A stretch of DNA of 9,076 bases, taken from the NCBI GenBank assembly GCA_900548255.1, contig URKH01000075.1, positions 1 through 9,076 of the forward strand. Reading direction: 5' to 3'. This DNA is from an uncultured Collinsella sp. (lineage in GTDB: Bacteria > Actinomycetota > Coriobacteriia > Coriobacteriales > Coriobacteriaceae). The notes under the pieces are model-generated. The model did not search any database, was not told the origin of the DNA, and saw only the letters and a list, made by a program, of their open reading frames with translations. A program made the position numbers and the translations under genes. Each line of letters opens with the position of its first letter. Within the stretch, counting starts at the first letter, position 1. This document shows, piece by piece, positions 5,529 through 9,076 of the stretch.

Positions 5529-6367
5529 GCGAGGGCGGCCATGATGGTGCGGGCGACGCCGTCGTGGTCGTTGTCGTATTCGGTGATGGCGTCGGCGGCC
5601 TCGCGGTCTTCGGGTTCGCCGTTGATCATGGCCATGCCGTGGCCCGCTGCCTGCAGCATGGGGATGTCGTTGATGTTGTCGCCGAACGCCCAGGCGTCGG
5701 CGAGACGCTCGCCCAGGTGCTCGCATAGCCACGTGAGGGCTGTTCCCTTGGTGGCGCCCTCGCCCATGACCTCGATATTCATGGCGTACGAACGCGTGAC
5801 CTCAATGCCTCCGAGCGTGTCGAGCTCAGCCGAGATGGCGTCGCGATCGGCCGGGTCGTGCCAGTACATGGCGATGCGCTCGAGCACCTCGACTTCGTCG
5901 ATTTTGCTGTCGATATCCATGTCGATCGGCGTTCGCGTGCGCTTGAGCGAAGCCGCGATGTGAGGATCGCCGCCACAGAATTCGTCCAGGCGCGTGTAGA
6001 GCGGGCGGGGGAGGAAGCACTGCCCGTCCGCGAAGATATCGAAGGTCACATCGTGGCCGGCGGCAATGCTATGGACGCGGTGGGCGATGGCGCGGTCGAG
6101 CGGTCGGCTCAAAATGCGCGTAGCACGTGAGACATCGGTAGGCGTACCGTCGTCGAGCTGCCAGACGCTGGCACCGTTGGCGCAGACCGCGTAGTGCACG
6201 GCAGGATGGGCGAGGATGGGCTCAAAGACGCCCGACAGCGGGCGCCCCGTGCAGGGCACAAACTCAATACCGCGGCGTGCGAGCTCGTCGAGCATCGCCC
6301 AGGTGGCGTCGCTCATCTGCTTATCGCTCGTCAGCAGCGTTCCATCCATGTCGGAAAACACAATCAT
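5525..6367 (-). CDS. Cof-type HAD-IIB family phosphatase (HAD-2)
   Basis: A 280-residue soluble HAD hydrolase of the same broad class as HAD-1. The catalytic set is complete: DMDGT at 6-10 (Asp6, Asp8), Thr40 in CTGR, Lys207 in GATKGTAL, and GDNIND at 229-234. The cap domain spans about 85-195 and differs from that of HAD-1, so the two probably have different substrates; neither can be named from sequence. On the minus strand GAAAGGG (plus 6377-6383) lies nine bases ahead of the ATG. The gene follows citrate synthase on the same strand, but a strong intrinsic terminator sits between them. It therefore needs a promoter of its own or read-through; I see no clear promoter in the 25 bases between T-run and ATG. 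The TAG stop is part of the dispersed GGGGAC repeat. Confidence 0.92.
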   Translation of the reverse strand: MIVFSDMDGTLLTSDKQMSDATWAMLDELARRGIEFVPCTGRPLSGVFEPILAHPAVHYAVCANGASVWQLDDGTPTDVSRATRILSRPLDRAIAHRVHSIAAGHDVTFDIFADGQCFLPRPLYTRLDEFCGGDPHIAASLKRTRTPIDMDIDSKIDEVEVLERIAMYWHDPADRDAISAELDTLGGIEVTRSYAMNIEVMGEGATKGTALTWLCEHLGERLADAWAFGDNINDIPMLQAAGHGMAMINGEPEDREAADAITEYDNDHDGVARTIMAALA

Positions 6368-6392
6368 TCGATGCAGCCCTTTCTACTGGCAT

Positions 6393-6430
6393 AAAAAGCG
6401 TGGCCGAGGGCGGTGATGCCCTGGCCACGC
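6393..6430 (-). terminator. Intrinsic terminator after citrate synthase
   Basis: On the minus strand GCGTGGCC pairs with GGCCACGC (plus 6398-6405 with 6423-6430). An inner GGGC/GCCC stem (6408-6411 with 6418-6421) closes a 6-base loop, and TTTTT follows (plus 6393-6397). Position, GC-rich stem and T-run all fit a Rho-independent terminator ending the ACT-citrate synthase transcript ahead of HAD-2. Confidence 0.85.
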
Positions 6431-6454
6431 TCGGGTTCTATAACGGTCCGCGTC

Positions 6455-7873
6455 CTAGCGGTCGGCGAGCGGCTTGTACTTCAGCGGCTCGATCACCGGA
6501 CGGTATGCCGGGCGGATGATGCGATGCGCGCAGAAGAGCTCTTCCATGCGGTGCGCCGACCAGCCGGCCATGCGGGCGACGGCGAATAGCGGCGTAAAGA
6601 GCGTCTCGGGCACGCCGAGCATCTTGTAGATAAAGCCTGTGTACAGGTCGATGTTGGCGCAGATGGGCTTGGTCATGCCGTGGTCGCGCATCACCTGCGG
6701 TGCCAGGCGCTCGATGCGCTCGATGAGTGCGAACTCATCGCCCAGGTCCTTCTTGGCGGCAAGCGTGCGCGCGTAACGGCGGCACACCTCGGCACGTGGG
6801 TCGCTCAGCGTGTAGACGGCGTGGCCCATACCGTAGATGAGACCCGTGCCGTCGAAGGCCTGTTTGTCGAGGATCTTGCCCAGGTAGGCCGCGACCTCGT
6901 CCTCGTCCTCCCAGTTGGAAACATGCGCGCGGATGTCCTCGTGCATAGACACGACCTTGGCATTGGCACCGCCGTGGCGCGGGCCCTTGAGCGAGCCGAT
7001 AGCCGCGGCGTAGGCGGAATACGGGTCGGTGGCCGAAGACGACAGCACGCGGCAAGCGAAGGTGGAGTTGTTGCCGCCGCCGTGCTCGGCATGCAGCATG
7101 AGCATAACGTCGAGCAGCATCGCCTCATCGTGGGTGAACGCCATGCCGCCGCGCAGGACCTGTAGGATGGTCTCGGCGGTGGAGAGACCGGGCGTGGGGT
7201 GCGGCACGTGCACCTCGGAGCCGCGAAGCTTGGCGATCGAGGCCATGTGTGCGAAGGCGGCGATGCGCGGGAGACGTGCGAGCATGGAAATGGCGACGTC
7301 GATTTCGTGCTCGGGCGTGATCACGTCTGGTTCGGCATCGAAGGCGTAGAGCAGCAGCACGGCGCGCTGGAGCACGTTCATGATGCTCGACGACACCGTG
7401 GTCATAGGGAACTCTTTGACGTATTCGTCGCTCAGATGCCTAAAGGCGCCCAAGCGCTCGCAAAAACCGTCGAGCTCCTCTTTGTTGGGCAGCGAGCCCG
7501 TGATAAGCAGATAGGCGACTTCTTCGTAGCCATAGCGATTCTCGGCCTGGGCATTGTTGACCAAATCCTCGATGCTGTAGCCGCGAAGCGTGAGCTTGCC
7601 CTGATCGGGCACGACCTTTCCGTCGACCTTGTTGTAGCCGTGCACATCCGAGATACGAGTGAGGCCCGCGACCACGCCCGAGCCGTCGGCATTGCGCAGG
7701 CCGCGCTTGACATTGTGCTCGACAAACAGGCCCTCGTCATAAGGGTCGGTCGGCAGGCCGTGGTAGAGGTTTTCGCTCTCAGGCGAAATCTGGCGGCTTG
7801 CTTCGTAATCCAGAACCAGGCGGCTCAAGTGGTCATCGAAGCGGTAATAGATTTTCTTGGCGTCGTAGGCCAT
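6455..7873 (-). CDS. gltA: Citrate synthase (citrate/2-methylcitrate synthase family)
   Basis: Cytoplasmic enzyme that condenses acetyl-CoA with oxaloacetate to citrate, the entry to 2-oxoglutarate and glutamate; some relatives use propionyl-CoA. The 472 residues fit the longer Si-type citrate synthases of anaerobic Gram-positive bacteria, with an N-terminal extension of about 60 residues before the core. The catalytic His264 lies in LHAEHGGGNNSTF (260-272). His300 lies in GPRHGGANAK (297-306), where most relatives have GPLHGGAN. GMGHAVY is at 348-354, and the catalytic Asp409 lies in ANIDLYTGFIY (406-416). SAHRMEE at 439-445 contributes to substrate binding. AGGAG lies five bases ahead of the ATG. 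The ACT protein gene is 77 bases upstream on the same strand with no terminator between, so the two are probably co-transcribed. Choice between citrate and 2-methylcitrate synthase is not settled by sequence. Confidence 0.93.
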   Translation of the reverse strand: MAYDAKKIYYRFDDHLSRLVLDYEASRQISPESENLYHGLPTDPYDEGLFVEHNVKRGLRNADGSGVVAGLTRISDVHGYNKVDGKVVPDQGKLTLRGYSIEDLVNNAQAENRYGYEEVAYLLITGSLPNKEELDGFCERLGAFRHLSDEYVKEFPMTTVSSSIMNVLQRAVLLLYAFDAEPDVITPEHEIDVAISMLARLPRIAAFAHMASIAKLRGSEVHVPHPTPGLSTAETILQVLRGGMAFTHDEAMLLDVMLMLHAEHGGGNNSTFACRVLSSSATDPYSAYAAAIGSLKGPRHGGANAKVVSMHEDIRAHVSNWEDEDEVAAYLGKILDKQAFDGTGLIYGMGHAVYTLSDPRAEVCRRYARTLAAKKDLGDEFALIERIERLAPQVMRDHGMTKPICANIDLYTGFIYKMLGVPETLFTPLFAVARMAGWSAHRMEELFCAHRIIRPAYRPVIEPLKYKPLADR

Positions 7874-7950
7874 GCGCGCTCCTCTCCGGGCCGCATCGGG
7901 GTGACTTGCATGGGCATGCGCGCGTCAGGCTATCCCCAGCGGCTTGTTCG

Positions 7951-8238
7951 CTACAGGCGGTACATAAAGTTAAAGACGTCCTCGCGCTGGATAGACACAT
8001 TGACGCCCGAAAGCTCGCCGGCCTCGGCCAGGGCCTTCTGCAGCTCGGCAAAGTCGAGCTTGGACTCGGCGGTGTCGGCCAGCATGGTCATGGTGAAGAT
8101 GTCCTCGATAATGGACTGCGTAATGTCGCGGATGTCGACGTTGGCCTCGCCCAGAACGCGGGTGACGCCGGCGACGATGCCGGGGCGGTTCTTGCCAAGG
8201 ACGGTGATGACGATGCGGGAGGACGAGATCTCGGCCAT
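7951..8238 (-). CDS. ACT domain protein, UPF0237 family
   Basis: A 95-residue protein that is essentially a single ACT domain, a small ligand-binding regulatory fold that usually senses amino acids. The first strand and turn are IVITVLGKNRPGIVAGVTRVL (split here as 9-18 and 19-29). The helix and second strand, NVDIRDITQSIIEDIFTMTMLAD (33-55), and the terminal QREDVFNFMYRL (84-95) are typical of UPF0237. In Clostridia and relatives this family often stands beside a DUF711 (PFL-like) gene; here the next gene is citrate synthase, an unusual neighbour. AAAGGG lies six bases ahead of the ATG, and a perfect TATAAT is about 60 bases upstream. Biochemical function is unknown. A regulatory link to citrate or glutamate metabolism is inference from the shared transcript only. 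Confidence 0.88.
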   Translation of the reverse strand: MAEISSSRIVITVLGKNRPGIVAGVTRVLGEANVDIRDITQSIIEDIFTMTMLADTAESKLDFAELQKALAEAGELSGVNVSIQREDVFNFMYRL

Positions 8239-8299
8239 GGGAAACCCTTTCGCGTGGTTGCGGCGCGCGCGGGGCGCTCCGCTACGGTACAGTGTTCAT

Positions 8300-8319
8300 C
8301 ATTATACCTGTCTGGCGCC
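8300..8319 (-). promoter_or_regulatory. Promoter for the ACT-citrate synthase transcript, with adjoining palindrome
   Basis: The minus strand carries a perfect TATAAT (plus 8300-8305), which would start transcription near 8293 and give a leader of about 55 nt. No good -35 box lies 16-18 bases upstream. Directly upstream of the -10 is the 8-bp palindrome TGGCGCCA (8312-8319), in the spacer, where an activator or repressor could bind. The -10 box is well supported; the operator is inference. Confidence 0.5.
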
Positions 8320-8425
8320 AAAAGGGGTGCGCTTACAGCGGCGTTACACGTCTGCAACATGAGCGTGAGGGGGCAGGCCGCATGGGGAAGAGCCGTCTGG
8401 CGCGCGTCCAGCTCGTGTTGGGTTG

Positions 8426-8483
8426 ATTTCCGAACTCAGCCGAACACATCGAGCGGATAGGCCGTTCCCGCAGTCAGCCGAAC
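8426..8483. repeat. 20-bp direct repeats between recombinase and ACT gene (possible att or arm sites)
   Basis: ATTTCCGAACTCAGCCGAAC (8426-8445) and GTTCCCGCAGTCAGCCGAAC (8464-8483) match at 16 of 20 positions, including the last ten, with a 38-bp period. They lie in the gene-free stretch 8330-8513, downstream of a tyrosine recombinase and upstream of a core promoter. Such repeats often serve as integrase arm-binding sites or mark an attachment region. No tRNA gene is present here, and nothing else in this stretch could be identified. Confidence 0.4.
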
Positions 8484-8513
8484 GCCTCCGACCGCTGATT
8501 CCAAACTGAAAAC

Positions 8514-8544
8514 GGGGGGCATCCCCCACTATTCGGTGGGGGAT
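8514..8544 (-). terminator. GC hairpin over the recombinase stop codon
   Basis: ATCCCCCAC (8521-8529) and GTGGGGGAT (8536-8544) pair over 9 bp around a 6-base loop that holds part of the recombinase TAG (8529-8531). On the minus strand a C6 run (plus 8514-8519) then GTTTT follows, and can alternatively pair with the G5 of the stem. A terminator is plausible but the T-run is short and not adjacent. Confidence 0.45.
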
Positions 8545-9076
8545 ACCGCTCCGCGGCGCATGCCGCGGGCGGCGCCCCTATCGGACCACCGTGACCTCAG
8601 TTGGGATGGGCCCAGCACCGCGGCGTACTCGGTGGGGTAGAGCCGACTGATCGTCTTCACGTCGCGTATGACGATATTTCGGTCGTCCGGCTCGGTGACG
8701 CCGTAGCCGAACGCCTGGAGCGTCTCGATGGACTCCTGGATTCTCTGCTGGAACATGGGTCCCGGATCGACCCTCGGCCCGAGGTACCCGCGCCAGAGGC
8801 ACGGCGAGACACGCAGCATGTTATGGATTTTGGAGATTGGCTCGATGTCGGCGTAGACGTTGAGCGTCGCCATGGCGTCCTTGTGCCCGAGGATCGATTG
8901 GAGCGCCTTGATATCGCCGCCCTGGCGGATCCACTGCGTGGCGAACGTGTGGCGCAGGCCGTGGAACGTGATCAGCTCGTCGTTGGTGCCCATGAGGCCG
9001 TTGGTCTCCGAGAACGTCTTGAACGCCCTGCGGATATAGCTCGCCGTCGCGAAGGCCGCGCCCGGCTCCGACAGGA
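8529..9076 (-). CDS. Tyrosine recombinase/integrase, C-terminal part, 5' end outside window
   Basis: The frame stays open from the right window edge to the TAG at 8529, so the ATG at 8993 is internal and the gene begins outside. About 182 residues are visible. Counting from that internal Met, the catalytic core shows HGLRHT (His11, Arg14), LGH (His37) and the nucleophile Tyr47 in TLNVYAD, all in the order expected of phage and ICE integrases. The first catalytic Arg lies outside. About 107 residues follow Tyr47, far more than the usual 10-30. They contain a plausible folded stretch (FQQRIQESIETLQAFGYGV, then RNIVIRDVKTISRLYP) and a basic tail. The gene is probably at one end of an integrated element extending to the right, with direct repeats just downstream. 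A GC-rich hairpin (8551-8568) lies within its 3' coding end. Confidence 0.88.
   Translation of the reverse strand, partial: LSEPGAAFATASYIRRAFKTFSETNGLMGTNDELITFHGLRHTFATQWIRQGGDIKALQSILGHKDAMATLNVYADIEPISKIHNMLRVSPCLWRGYLGPRVDPGPMFQQRIQESIETLQAFGYGVTEPDDRNIVIRDVKTISRLYPTEYAAVLGPSQLRSRWSDRGAARGMRRGAVSPTE

Noticed and set aside
7871..7923. 9-bp direct repeat CATGCGCGC around the citrate synthase start
   Set aside because: It is short, GC-rich and includes the start codon; nothing else supports a binding site or duplication.
7199..8362. Plus-strand open frame (387 codons) over citrate synthase and the ACT gene
   Set aside because: It overlaps two well-supported minus-strand genes and their promoter, and its translation has no recognisable domain.

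Overview
The window reads as chromosomal DNA from a GC-rich, anaerobic, gut-type actinobacterium, most likely a Coriobacteriia member close to Collinsella. This rests on codon use, long antisense open frames typical of high GC, the flavour of the proteins (type-2 TyrRS with C-terminal S4, anaerobe-type citrate synthase, UPF0237 ACT protein) and GGGGAC-bearing intergenic repeats. The assignment is inference; no rRNA or other marker is present.

Layout, left to right. (1) 1-1067, plus strand: the 3' part of a U32-family ('collagenase-like', RlhA/TrhP-type) Fe-S protein, cut by the window edge. (2) 1165-2376: tyrS. (3) 2377-2578: a 64-nt near-perfect hairpin, then a promoter and a short leader with a terminator-like stem. 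(4) 2579-4399: adenine deaminase (ade). (5) 4396-4607: a GGGGAC repeat module beginning at the ade stop codon, then a long hairpin that buries the next gene's Shine-Dalgarno. (6) 4608-5402: Cof-type HAD phosphatase (HAD-1). (7) 5403-5528: a convergent gap made almost wholly of GGGGAC repeats, including an inverted copy of the module in (5). (8) 5525-6367, minus strand: a second Cof-type HAD phosphatase (HAD-2), whose stop codon also lies in the repeat. (9) 6393-6430: a clear intrinsic terminator. (10) 6455-7873 and 7951-8238, minus: citrate synthase and, upstream of it in the same probable transcript, a 95-aa ACT-domain protein. (11) 8239-8528: the ACT promoter, then a gene-free stretch with 20-bp direct repeats. 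(12) 8529-9076, minus: the C-terminal part of a tyrosine recombinase running off the right edge, probably the end of an integrated element.

Most genes are core metabolism: tRNA charging, purine salvage (adenine to hypoxanthine), phosphate-ester hydrolysis, and the citrate/glutamate branch of carbon metabolism. I do not see a new defence or biosynthetic system. The most notable structure is intergenic. HAD-1 is bracketed by inverted copies of a 33-bp repeat (31/33 identical), and the same repeat supplies the TAG stop codon of the two flanking, unrelated genes. This suggests a REP- or MITE-like dispersed element settling at gene 3' ends, or a mobile or invertible cassette around HAD-1. The second notable area is the recombinase/direct-repeat junction at the right edge.
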